In this document: piece after piece, positions 1 through 9,068 of the stretch
How positions within the stretch are numbered: the first letter of the stretch is position 1
Layout: each line of letters begins with the position of its first letter
Source of the DNA: Pedobacter xixiisoli
GTDB lineage: Bacteria > Bacteroidota > Bacteroidia > Sphingobacteriales > Sphingobacteriaceae
Direction: 5' to 3'
NCBI RefSeq assembly: GCF_900215335.1
Contig: NZ_OCMT01000002.1
Span: forward strand, 372,001-436,000
Length of the DNA: 64,000 nt
Program-made: the position numbers and the translations under genes
The notes under the pieces: generated by a model
What the model saw: the letters and a program-made list of their open reading frames with translations, nothing else
Database searches by the model: none
Told to the model about the DNA's origin: nothing

Positions 1-984
1 TGCAACGGGCGAAGTAGCCTTGATTACATTAGGCGAAGTAGTATAAAACGTAATTACGCTCCCTTTTCTGTACGGATTGGACAATGCTGTACCATTTGCA
101 GTAGTTGTGCTTCCGTTAACGGTAACCGTGGTATTATCTTCAGAAACAATGATTTTAATAATATCTGTGTTTCCGTTTAACGTATTATAAAAGGGAGCTG
201 AAACAAAATTTTTGCCCCAAGCAGTAACTGGAAACAATTGCTGAAACAGGTTGTCTCCCCCATTTGGAGTTCGCGAATTGCCAGGCTCACAAAAAGCGGC
301 CCATGTTGTTCCAGAAAAAACAGCTATGGGGCTGCACCCTGTAACAGATTTAATTAGCGTACCTGTTAAATCGTCTTCTGCCTGATATTGATAAACATCT
401 CCCTTGTTTAGCGTAATTTGAAAGGTAGAATTTGCCAATCTGCCTCCATCTATGCTCGTTTGAGTAGGTTTAATCTCTACCGTTGTGCCATCTTTAACGC
501 CAACTATAGAAAATTCTGAATATGCAGCAATGTTAGAATTACCCATATTCTGTTGTGAAAAAACATAATACTCTTGCTCTAATGCGGCGGTTGGCAAAAC
601 TAAAGTCGATCCCGTTCGAGCATTATTAGAAATTACACAATAAACAGATATTGGCTCTACGGAAGTTACATTAATTCCTTTATTTAACTCTTTTACGTTA
701 GAACTGCCTATGTAAACATTATGGCTATTGGGGTTGATGAATACAGGTGTTACTACATTTGCAACAACACTACCCGATGCAATAATACTTCCGCCAGATG
801 TAACTTGGTAGGTTGTGCTCACATCCGAGGAAAGAAACAGTGTCATTCGAGACCCTAAACCATCAATATGGCCAGCATACGCTACCCAAAAGTCTTTACC
901 TCTATTAGACGTAGATTGTGCAAACACGCCTATTTTTCCGAAAAAAAATAACACAAGTGCCGCCAGCAAAAATTTGTTTTTCAT
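1..984 (-). CDS. IgGFc-binding-like secreted protein, 5' part only
   Basis: This is a partial minus-strand gene: the ATG is at 984 and the frame stays open for 328 codons to the window edge. It starts with a clear signal peptide (MKNKFLLAALVLFFFG... ending near VFAQS). The mature part begins GKDFWVAYAGH and later has the motif AVFSGTTWAAF, the pattern of the IgGFc-binding N-terminal domain found in large Bacteroidota surface proteins. In that group such proteins usually continue into adhesion or repeat domains and a type IX secretion or gliding C-terminus, which would lie outside this window. Its function is not known; an extracellular adhesive role is an inference. The family call is fairly sure, the full length is not. 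Confidence 0.75.
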   Translation of the reverse strand, partial: MKNKFLLAALVLFFFGKIGVFAQSTSNRGKDFWVAYAGHIDGLGSRMTLFLSSDVSTTYQVTSGGSIIASGSVVANVVTPVFINPNSHNVYIGSSNVKELNKGINVTSVEPISVYCVISNNARTGSTLVLPTAALEQEYYVFSQQNMGNSNIAAYSEFSIVGVKDGTTVEIKPTQTSIDGGRLANSTFQITLNKGDVYQYQAEDDLTGTLIKSVTGCSPIAVFSGTTWAAFCEPGNSRTPNGGDNLFQQLFPVTAWGKNFVSAPFYNTLNGNTDIIKIIVSEDNTTVTVNGSTTTANGTALSNPYRKGSVITFYTTSPNVIKATSPVA

Positions 985-1124
985 TTCACTATTAAATAAC
1001 AAATGATATTGGGTAGATGTAGCAAAAACTCTTTACTCACTAAAATATTTTTAGCGTAGTATCAAGTGTACACAAGTGTCGGCAAAAAAACAAGAAGTTT
1101 AAACGAAATCTTTTTATTAAAAGA

Positions 1125-1580
1125 CTAAGATAGTAAGTTTTGGCGAGCAATAAATTCGAGTTGCTTGTTTGCAACTAACAATTTCTCTGTCAGTTCTCTA
1201 TTCTCTTTTCTGAGCGTATAAATTTCGATGGCTTTATCTATATTAATCCTCAAATCCTCTTCCATCCAAGGTTTTTGGATATATCTATATACCTGTCCTT
1301 TGTTAATGGCGTCAATTACAGCGTCGATATCTGTATATCCAGTTAAAATCATCCGAATTGGCTCAGGATACTTTTCTAAAATAGATGCTAAAAATTCAAC
1401 ACCTGTAGTTTTAGGCATGCGCTGATCGGTAATAATTACCTGTATATCTTCGGCTTCTAAGATTTTTCTACCTTCTTCTGCAGACTCGGCTGTAAAAACT
1501 TTATATAATCTACGGAAAGTTGCTGCAAAAGCACTTAGATTATGTGGTTCATCATCAACGTAAAGGATATTCGCTGTCAT
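1125..1580 (-). CDS. Single-domain response regulator with coiled-coil tail
   Basis: A 151-residue protein with a receiver domain (about residues 3-120). It has the acidic pair D9/D10, phospho-acceptor D52 in TDQRMP, T80 in LTGYTD and K103 in QKPW. The tail from about residue 107 is a predicted coiled coil and no output domain follows. The receiver closely resembles that of the REC-kinase encoded at 6871-7950 (YVDDEPHNLSAF against YIDDEENNLQAF, RMILTGYTD against RILLTGYTD), so the two are probably paralogues. It is divergent from the ThiF/nitroreductase operon across a 121-base gap and is likely part of the same pathway. This RpfG-like receiver often feeds HD-GYP or kinase outputs; here the partner is unknown. 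Confidence 0.9.
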   Translation of the reverse strand: MTANILYVDDEPHNLSAFAATFRRLYKVFTAESAEEGRKILEAEDIQVIITDQRMPKTTGVEFLASILEKYPEPIRMILTGYTDIDAVIDAINKGQVYRYIQKPWMEEDLRINIDKAIEIYTLRKENRELTEKLLVANKQLEFIARQNLLS

Positions 1581-1701
1581 TTCTCTATGAATAAAAAGTT
1601 AAAAATACTTTTTTATTGTAACTCTAAAAAACTAATTTAGTCTTTTAGCTATGAAAATTCACTTTTTGTGTAGAAAATCTCATCTTTTATAGAAGACCCT
1701 A

Positions 1702-4026
1702 ATGTATAAACTAGACGTAACCTCTCCGTTGCATGTACTGCTAGAGCAGACAAAGAAAAATCAAGACCTTTACAAACCACTGATATTAAGACTTGTTAAC
1801 GATGAAGACCGAGTTAAATTCGCCCAAATCGTAACAGAAACCCCTGGAATACAAATTTTCGACACTATAAAGGAGCAAGTAACCGAACTTTTAAGATGTT
1901 TAAAACCATTGATTGTCTTTATGCCGAAAAATGAGCTAGAAAACATCATCACTCAGAAACTTGGCAACAGCGATGAATACGGTGTTTGGGTATATTACCC
2001 TTGGTCTAATAAATTGGTTCACCTTTTAGACGAAGCCGAATTTCTTATCGTAAGAACAAATCGCAATAAATACAAAATAACCGACGAAGAACAACAAACC
2101 TTAGCCACCAAGAAGATTGGGATTATGGGGCTTTCTGTGGGGCAATCCGTTGCTTTAACACTTGCCATGGAAAGAGGTTTTGGAGAACTTCGCATTGCTG
2201 ATTTTGATGAATTAGACCTAAGTAATATCAACAGAATTAGAACAGGTGTACAAAACATTAAGCTTAAAAAAACAGTAATTGTTGCTAGAGAAATAGCAGA
2301 AATTGACCCTTTCCTAAACGTAGTGTGCTACCACGAAGGGATTACTGAAGAAAACCTGAATGATTTCTTAACCGGAAATGGAAAATTAGATCTATTAATT
2401 GATGAATGCGATAGTTTTGACATCAAAATAAATGCTAGAACAATTGCCAAAGCACTGCAAATTCCGGTATTGATGGAAGGCAGTGACAGAGGCACAATTG
2501 ATATAGAACGATTTGACCTAGAGCCTGAACGACCGATCTTACACGGCTTGGTAGCTCACCTAGACATGGATAAGTTTAAAGACTTGAAGAGCTTTGATGA
2601 AAAGGTACCTTATATAACAGCGGTTACAGGTTTCGAAACGCTTTCGCCAAGAATGAAAGCTTCGGCAGTAGAGCTAATGGCTACCATATCTACATGGCCA
2701 CAATTGGCAAGCGCTGTAACTTTTGGAGGCGGTGTAAGTGCAGATTTGTCAAGGAAAATTTTGCTAAATAATTTGAAAGTATCTGGCAGATTCTTCTTGG
2801 ATTTAGATGAAATGATTACTGATGAACCTGTAATTAAATCAGAAAAAATTGAAACGGTAGATAAAGAGCCTCTATCAACCCAAGAAATAGAGGATTTCAT
2901 TAAAACTAATCACCTTTCGGAGGCAGATAACGAAGCCAAAGACCTTTCAGAAAGCGAGCTACTTTATTTGATAGAGGCCGCAAAAAAAGCGCCCTCCGGA
3001 GGCAACAACCAACCATGGAGATGGCACTATCGAAACAAAAAATTACACCTGTTTTTAGATGAGAGTACTGCTCTCGCTTACTTAGATCCAGAATTTATTT
3101 CTTCATACGCTTCTATCGGTTCAGCAATTGAAAACCTTTTGTTGGCTTCAGCCGTACAACAATTAGAAGTAAAATGGCAGCTTACGCCTCAATTTGCACC
3201 AAAACATATAGCGGTTTTTAGCTTTAGTGCTGGCCAGGCACCAACAAACGCAGAAATACTTTTAGAACAGCAGATTCCTTTAAGACATACCAATAGAAAA
3301 AGTCCACAACGTGCAGAAATTAGTGACGAAGATGTTAGCTATTTAACTGATTTGATTACCCAAACTCCTGGTGCTGAACTTACCTTCGTTAAAGAGCCAG
3401 CCAAAATCAAATCGTTAGCAGAAATTGCCACCCAAACAGATTTGTTAAGGATGTTTATTCCAGAAGCACATGAAGATTTTCTTGTTAAAGAAATGAGATG
3501 GACTGCTGAACAAGCTAATCTAGCACAAGATGGTATCGGCATCCATACCTTAGATTTAAGCAATAATGACCAAATGGGAATGACTTTGCTTCGCGACAGA
3601 AAAATGATTGATTTTCTTGAGAAAATTAACGGAGGAAGTGCATTTAATAGATTATTAGTACAACAATTCATGAGTTCTTCTGCAATTGGACTAATAACTA
3701 TGCCTAATTCCGAAGTTACTTCTTGGATAAATTCAGGCATTGCCGCAGAAAGAATGTGGTTGGGTGCTACTTCTTTAGGATATCAAATACATCCGGTTAA
3801 TGTGCCTCTTATTTTCTTCTATAAAAATGCAATAGAAAACAGTTTAACAATATCAAATCATAAAAAAGAAAAATTAACCCAAACAGAAAAGGAGTTAAAT
3901 CTTATTTTTGACAAGTCTGAAAATCAAACATCGATGTTCATGTTTAGAATTTTCAAGGCAAGCGCATCTCCACAAAGAACCATCAGAAAGTCGAACGATA
4001 AAATTTTCTCCATTGGAAGAGCATAA
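1702..4026 (+). CDS. ThiF-type adenylyltransferase fused to nitroreductase (Rv1355c/MoeY-like)
   Basis: A 774-residue fusion. After an N-terminal region without a clear domain, an E1/ThiF Rossmann domain starts near residue 138 with glycine motif GIMGLSVG (140-147) and continues through RIADFDELDLSNINR, which in this superfamily binds ATP and adenylates a C-terminal carboxylate. A nitroreductase-like flavin domain follows from about residue 410, with APSGGNNQPW at 430-439. This pairing is the Rv1355c family architecture (named MoeY in mycobacteria, function unproven). It is the first gene of an operon with a GNAT protein and a 7TMR histidine kinase. No separate ubiquitin-like substrate is encoded nearby, so the substrate may be a small molecule or peptide. 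The ATG start is preceded by little sign of a ribosome site. Confidence 0.88.
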   Translation: MYKLDVTSPLHVLLEQTKKNQDLYKPLILRLVNDEDRVKFAQIVTETPGIQIFDTIKEQVTELLRCLKPLIVFMPKNELENIITQKLGNSDEYGVWVYYPWSNKLVHLLDEAEFLIVRTNRNKYKITDEEQQTLATKKIGIMGLSVGQSVALTLAMERGFGELRIADFDELDLSNINRIRTGVQNIKLKKTVIVAREIAEIDPFLNVVCYHEGITEENLNDFLTGNGKLDLLIDECDSFDIKINARTIAKALQIPVLMEGSDRGTIDIERFDLEPERPILHGLVAHLDMDKFKDLKSFDEKVPYITAVTGFETLSPRMKASAVELMATISTWPQLASAVTFGGGVSADLSRKILLNNLKVSGRFFLDLDEMITDEPVIKSEKIETVDKEPLSTQEIEDFIKTNHLSEADNEAKDLSESELLYLIEAAKKAPSGGNNQPWRWHYRNKKLHLFLDESTALAYLDPEFISSYASIGSAIENLLLASAVQQLEVKWQLTPQFAPKHIAVFSFSAGQAPTNAEILLEQQIPLRHTNRKSPQRAEISDEDVSYLTDLITQTPGAELTFVKEPAKIKSLAEIATQTDLLRMFIPEAHEDFLVKEMRWTAEQANLAQDGIGIHTLDLSNNDQMGMTLLRDRKMIDFLEKINGGSAFNRLLVQQFMSSSAIGLITMPNSEVTSWINSGIAAERMWLGATSLGYQIHPVNVPLIFFYKNAIENSLTISNHKKEKLTQTEKELNLIFDKSENQTSMFMFRIFKASASPQRTIRKSNDKIFSIGRA

Positions 4027-4738
4027 CTCGGAAATAAAGCACATTAAATTTACAGCATTTAGAGCTGTAGACGACAGGGAAGCATGCATGAGCTTTGTTG
4101 AAGGGCACAAACGTGTACTTGAAATATTCGGGATTACGCAAATCACTTCGGCCAAAGCAGATTGGGTGCTTAATCCAGATGTTTACGTGATGTTGGTTAC
4201 AGATGAAGATACCGGAAAAGTATTAGGTGGCGGAAGAGTACATAAGGCCAATGGGATCAACAGATTACCAGTTGAAGAAGCCGTAGGTTATATGGATGAA
4301 AACATCTACAAAATGGTAGATGCTCGTACTGCCGCCGGAACTGGGGAAGTAGCTGGTGTTTGGAACTCGTTTGAAGTTGCAGGACTAGGTATTGGTAGCT
4401 TATATTTGAGTATTGCATGCGTTGCTTACTCTGCTTTTGTTGGTATTACTTCGCTATTTGGCTTGGCGGCACCAGCAACTTATAGAAATGTTTACAACGG
4501 TGGTTTTAGACCAATAATGGAACTCGGAAATAACGGCAAGTTTTATTATCCAAAGGATGATATGATAGCAACCGTGATGTTTAACGAAGATACCATAAAC
4601 CTTCCTATTACAGTTGATGCACAAAAAGGCATAGGACTGGAAATGAGAAAAAATCTCATCCACGAACATGAGGTTGTTTCTAAACGTGGCGATGTTGTAA
4701 AGCTAACTTTTGACCTATCTAGAAAAAATGACAACTAA
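4013..4738 (+). CDS. GNAT-fold acyltransferase resembling LuxI / N-acyl amino acid synthase
   Basis: The start is uncertain. The longest frame begins at a TTG at 3908 deep inside the previous gene; its first 35 or so residues look like an out-of-frame reading. An in-frame ATG at 4088 would cut the first predicted strand (KFTAFRAVDD). I chose the TTG at 4013, giving 241 residues and a 14-base overlap. The core shows a LuxI-like order: ADWVLNPDVYV, then a strand with GKVLGGGRV, then GVWNSFEVAG aligned with the autoinducer-synthase 'WE-SRF' region, a long helix, and ATYRNVYNGGFRPI like the end of such enzymes. That suggests acyl transfer from acyl-CoA or acyl-ACP to a small amine; the product is unknown. 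The gene overlaps the downstream kinase by 11 bases. Confidence 0.7.
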   Translation: MEEHNSEIKHIKFTAFRAVDDREACMSFVEGHKRVLEIFGITQITSAKADWVLNPDVYVMLVTDEDTGKVLGGGRVHKANGINRLPVEEAVGYMDENIYKMVDARTAAGTGEVAGVWNSFEVAGLGIGSLYLSIACVAYSAFVGITSLFGLAAPATYRNVYNGGFRPIMELGNNGKFYYPKDDMIATVMFNEDTINLPITVDAQKGIGLEMRKNLIHEHEVVSKRGDVVKLTFDLSRKNDN

Positions 4739-6860
4739 ATTCTTCCGCTATCTTCTCGCTCTCTCGCTGTTTTTTTTCATTGTAGCAGAGAGTGCATGCG
4801 CATTTGGGAAGCCTAAAAATGAGTTGCCATTTAAAATACAATACCTAAAAGATAAGACCAATCAGCTCGGCATTAGCCAAGTCATCAACCAAAAGTTTAG
4901 TGATTACAATAAAGACCTTTTTAACTTTGGCGTAGAAAACACAACTTATTGGATCAAATTAACTTCAGAAACTAACCAATCTTTTAGTCGTGAATTACTC
5001 CACATAGAACAACCTCGTTTTGTGGTTTACGAGATGTACGATCAAAAACAGGTTAAAATTTTAAAACCGAAAGTTAACTTCGAACTACAAAAAGACAGTC
5101 CACATAAGGACCTGCAAGATATCGCCTTTTTATTACCTGATGTGGTAAAAAAAGGAGAATCATTCTATTTAAGACTGAAAGCACATGAGGCCTTTATTAC
5201 AAAAATAGTAGTTGTAAAAGAAAGAGCACTCGATAATAAAAACTCGCTCAGAGACATCATTTTTGGCATTTACACAGGGATAATGCTTGTAATGTTTGTT
5301 TACAACTTATTTCTTTTCATCATTGTTAGAGATAGAAGTTACATTTTCTATGTTTTCTACATTTTATTTACGTGGCTAACGCAGATAAGTATACAAGGGT
5401 ATGGTTTAAGATATATTTGGGCGGCAGAAAATCCAATAAATCATTTCTCTGTCGTCTTGTTCTCCTCTATTGGGTTAATTTTTGCCACACTATTTTCGGT
5501 TTCGTTTTTAAGCACCAAAATTTTCGTACCACGAATACATAAAGTAGTCATCACGTTTACGTCGATTATTCCTTTAAACATCATCATTCTATTTGCTTTT
5601 GACACTTATATCAGCTTCATCATTATGCAGCTGTTTACATTATTCGGGGTAATTATTGCATTAACTACATCTTATCACGTTTATTTTAAAAAGCATTTTA
5701 AACCTGCTGGATTTTATCTGATCGCCTGGTCTATCCTACTTGTTGGCGCAGTGCTATTTATTTTAAAAGACTACGGAATTCTTCCTTATAACACCTTCAC
5801 AACCTATTTGTTACAGATTTCGTCGGCAATAGAGGTCATGTTATTGTCTTTCGCCCTAGCGGATAAAATCAATTACTTTAAAAAGGAAAACGAAACTGCA
5901 CAGGCACAGGCTTTAAATGCATCTTTAGAAAATCAGCGATTAATTAAAGAACAAAATATTGTACTCGAGAAGAAAGTTAAGGAACGTACCGAAGAACTTG
6001 AAAATGCAAACGAGACTCTCAATTTAACTTTAAACAACCTAAAAGCTACACAATCTCAACTGGTTGATGCAGAGAAAATGGCTGCATTAGGTCAGTTAAC
6101 AGCAGGTATTGCGCATGAAATCAACAATCCAATCAACTTTGTTACTTCTAATGTAAAGCCTCTGCAACTAGACATAGACGATTTAAAGGACATCATTAAA
6201 AAATACGAAGGTATTGATATTGAAAAAGAAATTAAACCTCAAATTGAAGAGATAGAAGCCTACAAAAAGCAAATTGATTTAGGTTTCATTAACAATGAGA
6301 TTACATCGCTTTTAGCGGGTATTAGTGAAGGTGCCAAACGTACCGCAGAAATTATTAGAAGTTTACGGAATTTTAGCCGCGTAGATGAAACTGATATGAA
6401 AGCGATTGACCTCAACGAAGGTCTATTATCTACCTTGGTATTGATTAGAAATACGCTTCCTGATAATTTAACGGTGGTAAAAGAGCTAGGCAACCTACCA
6501 AAAGTAGAGTGCATGCCAGGTAAAATTAACCAGGTTTTCATGAACTTAGTTTCTAACGCTGTACAAGCAGTAAAAAGCAAAGAAGTACAAGCCGAGGAGG
6601 AATTTTTGACCATTAAAAGTTGGTACGATAATCAGCAGGTATTCATCAGTATTAAAGACACTGGTACAGGAATGAGCGAGGAAGTTAAACATCGCATTTT
6701 CGAACCTTTCTTTACTACAAAGGATATTGGCGAAGGTACAGGCTTAGGTCTTTCTATTGTTTTCAGTATCATAGAGAAACACAAAGGCCATGTAGAAGTT
6801 GTATCAGAACTTGGAAAAGGAACTGAATTTATTATTATCTTGCAAGTAAATATACTCTAA
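4728..6860 (+). CDS. 7TMR-DISM sensor histidine kinase
   Basis: The ATG at 4728 gives a proper signal peptide (MTTKFFRYLLALSLFFFIVA); the longer frame from 4710 only adds six residues. The 710-residue protein has an extracytoplasmic 7TMR-DISMED2-like beta domain (about 30-170, with YWIKLTSE), seven membrane helices (about 180-390), a coiled coil, then a kinase core. The H-box is GIAHEINNPINF with H463. The ATPase part has an N-box (FMNLVSNAVQAV), G1 (DTGTGM) and G2 (GEGTGLGLSIV). DISM sensors are thought to bind small, often carbohydrate- or lipid-like ligands outside the cell. Translational overlap with the LuxI-like gene suggests that it may sense the product of that enzyme, but this is inference. 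Confidence 0.92.
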   Translation: MTTKFFRYLLALSLFFFIVAESACAFGKPKNELPFKIQYLKDKTNQLGISQVINQKFSDYNKDLFNFGVENTTYWIKLTSETNQSFSRELLHIEQPRFVVYEMYDQKQVKILKPKVNFELQKDSPHKDLQDIAFLLPDVVKKGESFYLRLKAHEAFITKIVVVKERALDNKNSLRDIIFGIYTGIMLVMFVYNLFLFIIVRDRSYIFYVFYILFTWLTQISIQGYGLRYIWAAENPINHFSVVLFSSIGLIFATLFSVSFLSTKIFVPRIHKVVITFTSIIPLNIIILFAFDTYISFIIMQLFTLFGVIIALTTSYHVYFKKHFKPAGFYLIAWSILLVGAVLFILKDYGILPYNTFTTYLLQISSAIEVMLLSFALADKINYFKKENETAQAQALNASLENQRLIKEQNIVLEKKVKERTEELENANETLNLTLNNLKATQSQLVDAEKMAALGQLTAGIAHEINNPINFVTSNVKPLQLDIDDLKDIIKKYEGIDIEKEIKPQIEEIEAYKKQIDLGFINNEITSLLAGISEGAKRTAEIIRSLRNFSRVDETDMKAIDLNEGLLSTLVLIRNTLPDNLTVVKELGNLPKVECMPGKINQVFMNLVSNAVQAVKSKEVQAEEEFLTIKSWYDNQQVFISIKDTGTGMSEEVKHRIFEPFFTTKDIGEGTGLGLSIVFSIIEKHKGHVEVVSELGKGTEFIIILQVNIL

Positions 6861-6870
6861 CCTATTGCAC

Positions 6871-7950
6871 ATGAACAATCCTACCGTACGCGTTTTATAT
6901 ATTGATGACGAAGAGAACAATCTTCAGGCATTTAGAGCAAGTTTTAGGAGGCAATATGAAATTTACACTGCTATTTCTGCTGCCGAGGGATTGAAGATAT
7001 TGCAAAATATAGATATTCATGTGATACTTGCCGACCAGAAGATGCCTAACACTACCGGTGTAGAATTCTTCAAGAGCATTGTAGATACCATCCCCGATCC
7101 TATTCGTATTTTACTGACTGGCTACACAGATATAGAAGCATTGGCTGATGCCATTAACCACGGAGATATTTACAGGTACATCACCAAGCCTTGGAACGAT
7201 TTAGAATTACATAATTCTATCAAAAATGCTTACGATGCCTACAAAGCGAAAATCGATTTACGCAATAAAATTACCGAGTTGGAAAAAACCAACGATGAAC
7301 TTAATCGCTTTATTTACAGCATTTCTCACGAATTAAGAGCTCCGTTAGTATCGGTAATCGGCATCATCAACTTGGTTAAAATGGAGGGTTTGTACGACTC
7401 TAGTGGTGAGTACTGGGGGCTTATTGAAACTTGCTCTAACAAGCTAGATTACTACATCCAAAAAACCTTACAATACTATAAAAACACGAAAGATATTCCC
7501 GACCATAGCGAAATAGATTTTAACAAATTGGTTGGCGAGTTGGTAGACCTTCACGGTTTCTCCGACAAGGAAACTTCCTTTAACGTAAATATAAATCAAA
7601 CTACTAAATTTGTAGGTGACGCTTTTAGAATTGAGGTAATTTTAAGCAACCTTATTTCTAACGCGATAAAATACCAGAAAACTAACGAACTTAATAAAAC
7701 CGTAAATATTGAAATTGATGTAAATGATTTTGAGGCAAGAGTGAATATTAATGATAACGGCTTAGGTATCCTTAAAGAACACTTGGAAAAAATATTTATG
7801 CAATTTTTCAAAAGCAAAATGCATCATGGCAGCGGCTTGGGACTTTTCATCGTAAAAGAAGCGCTTACCAAGATTAATGGTACAATTAACGTTAGCTCTA
7901 ATATAGAAGATGGTACAACCTTTAAAATAACCATACCAAATGCCAAATAA
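6871..7950 (+). CDS. Response regulator-histidine kinase hybrid (REC-HisKA-HATPase)
   Basis: The ATG at 6871 is preferred over a TTG at 6865. The 359-residue cytosolic protein starts with a receiver (D55 in ADQKMP, T83, K106) and continues into a HisKA domain with H153 in SISHELRAP and an ATPase domain (N-box LSNLISNAIKY, G1 DNGLGI, G2 GSGLGLFIV). It has no membrane segment, so its input is phosphotransfer, most simply from the 7TMR kinase encoded 10 bases upstream. It overlaps the next gene by 11 bases. The paralogous receiver at 1125-1580 may compete for the same donor. Confidence 0.92.
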   Translation: MNNPTVRVLYIDDEENNLQAFRASFRRQYEIYTAISAAEGLKILQNIDIHVILADQKMPNTTGVEFFKSIVDTIPDPIRILLTGYTDIEALADAINHGDIYRYITKPWNDLELHNSIKNAYDAYKAKIDLRNKITELEKTNDELNRFIYSISHELRAPLVSVIGIINLVKMEGLYDSSGEYWGLIETCSNKLDYYIQKTLQYYKNTKDIPDHSEIDFNKLVGELVDLHGFSDKETSFNVNINQTTKFVGDAFRIEVILSNLISNAIKYQKTNELNKTVNIEIDVNDFEARVNINDNGLGILKEHLEKIFMQFFKSKMHHGSGLGLFIVKEALTKINGTINVSSNIEDGTTFKITIPNAK

Positions 7951-8359
7951 AACGGGAAAAGTGTTGTTGATAGATGATAATGATATCGACTTAAAAATCA
8001 ACTCAAAGGTCATCAAGTTATCTAATTTTTTTGAAGAGATTATAATATGCCAGTCGGGCAAAGAAGGAATTGAGTACATTACGAAAAATCTCGATACCCC
8101 TGAGCTATTACCTGATTTTATACTTTTAGATATTCAAATGCCAGAAATGGATGGTTTTGAGTTTCTAGAAATCTACAAAAATTTCCCTAGAACATTTTTA
8201 GACAACTGTAAATTGGCGATTTTATCTTCTACTTTAGATTTTGGTGATATCAAAAAAGCCGAAGCTAACCCATTGGTAATCAAATTACTTAAAAAACCAC
8301 TATATCCAAACGAATTACAAGAGTTACTAAACAAGCATTCTACTTTACTAGGAATCTAG
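7940..8359 (+). CDS. Single-domain response regulator
   Basis: A 139-residue CheY-like protein consisting only of a receiver: acidic pocket LLIDDND (D12, D13), phospho-acceptor D64 in LLDIQMPEMDG, hydroxyl residue in AILSS and lysine in LLKKPLYP. Start and stop overlap with the REC-kinase upstream, so it is the terminal member of the operon and probably accepts phosphate from that kinase. There is no output domain; it may act by protein-protein contact. It belongs to the Rcp1-like group with the extended loop LPDFILLDI rather than the paralogous pair elsewhere in this locus. Confidence 0.9.
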   Translation: MPNKTGKVLLIDDNDIDLKINSKVIKLSNFFEEIIICQSGKEGIEYITKNLDTPELLPDFILLDIQMPEMDGFEFLEIYKNFPRTFLDNCKLAILSSTLDFGDIKKAEANPLVIKLLKKPLYPNELQELLNKHSTLLGI

Positions 8360-8420
8360 CGAATAGCTACTTGATAGCTCAACCAAATACAAACTTAAAC
8401 ACACTAAATTTAAACGCTTT

Positions 8421-8810
8421 TTAGTTGAAAGATAGGATGGTATCTTGAAAAACACACTCTCTATTAATCATTTCAAACTCCAAAGTTTTAATAAGCACGC
8501 CTTCAGAAGTTTTAATTTCTAAGGTATGCTTTCCAACTGTAACCTCTTTCAATACAAAAACATTTAATAGATTATCTTCTTTTTTTAGATTCTTACAATC
8601 TGTCACATAGGTTGGATTAGCTTTCGGTTTTACCAAAAGAGTACCAGCTTCACCTCCATCGAGCTTAAAATAAAGTTCTAAAGGGTCGTTTCCATCGTAA
8701 TTAATAGCAAGACCATATTGTCCAAAATCTTTATTGAAATTTTCGTCTTCGCATGCAGAAATAATAGCGAACAATAAGAACAACAGAGAGAGATACGTTA
8801 ATTTTTTCAT
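8421..8810 (-). CDS. Small lipoprotein of unknown function
   Basis: The ATG at 8810 gives a 129-residue protein with a lipoprotein signal (MKKLTYLSLLFLLFAIISAC); the longer frame to 8891 adds a non-conserved hydrophobic stretch and was rejected. After the lipidated cysteine comes DENFNKD, then about 100 residues predicted as beta strands with VGKHTLEI near the middle and two further cysteines. It is convergent with the signalling operon. I do not recognise a family; a small immunoglobulin-like fold is possible. Confidence 0.7.
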   Translation of the reverse strand: MKKLTYLSLLFLLFAIISACEDENFNKDFGQYGLAINYDGNDPLELYFKLDGGEAGTLLVKPKANPTYVTDCKNLKKEDNLLNVFVLKEVTVGKHTLEIKTSEGVLIKTLEFEMINRECVFQDTILSFN

Positions 8811-9068
8811 GTAAGTATTATTAATTACAAATATGAGGAATATATATTCAAAGCAAATACCAAAAAACAAGTAAAATTTAATAAAAAACACAGCAATTGT
8901 CTAACACGCTGACAACAAAGTAAATTAATTTAAATTTTTACGGATATACATAGAAAGCCTACGAATATTAAACCATTCCTATCACGATTAAAGAGTAAAA
9001 CAAACTTTGAAATAATTTCATTAACCTTGTATGAAGTCACCCTATTTTATTTAAGTAGAAAGAAATTA

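Noticed and set aside
3908..4012. Longest frame of the GNAT gene starting at TTG 3908, well inside the ThiF/nitroreductase gene
   Set aside because: The added residues look like an out-of-frame reading of the upstream gene (clusters of H, C, S) and precede the first predicted strand; an overlap of 119 bases is unlike the others in the operon.
4013..4738. Calling the GNAT protein a true acyl-homoserine-lactone synthase (luxI)
   Set aside because: The fold order is similar, but the invariant LuxI residues are not convincingly present and no LuxR-type receptor is nearby.
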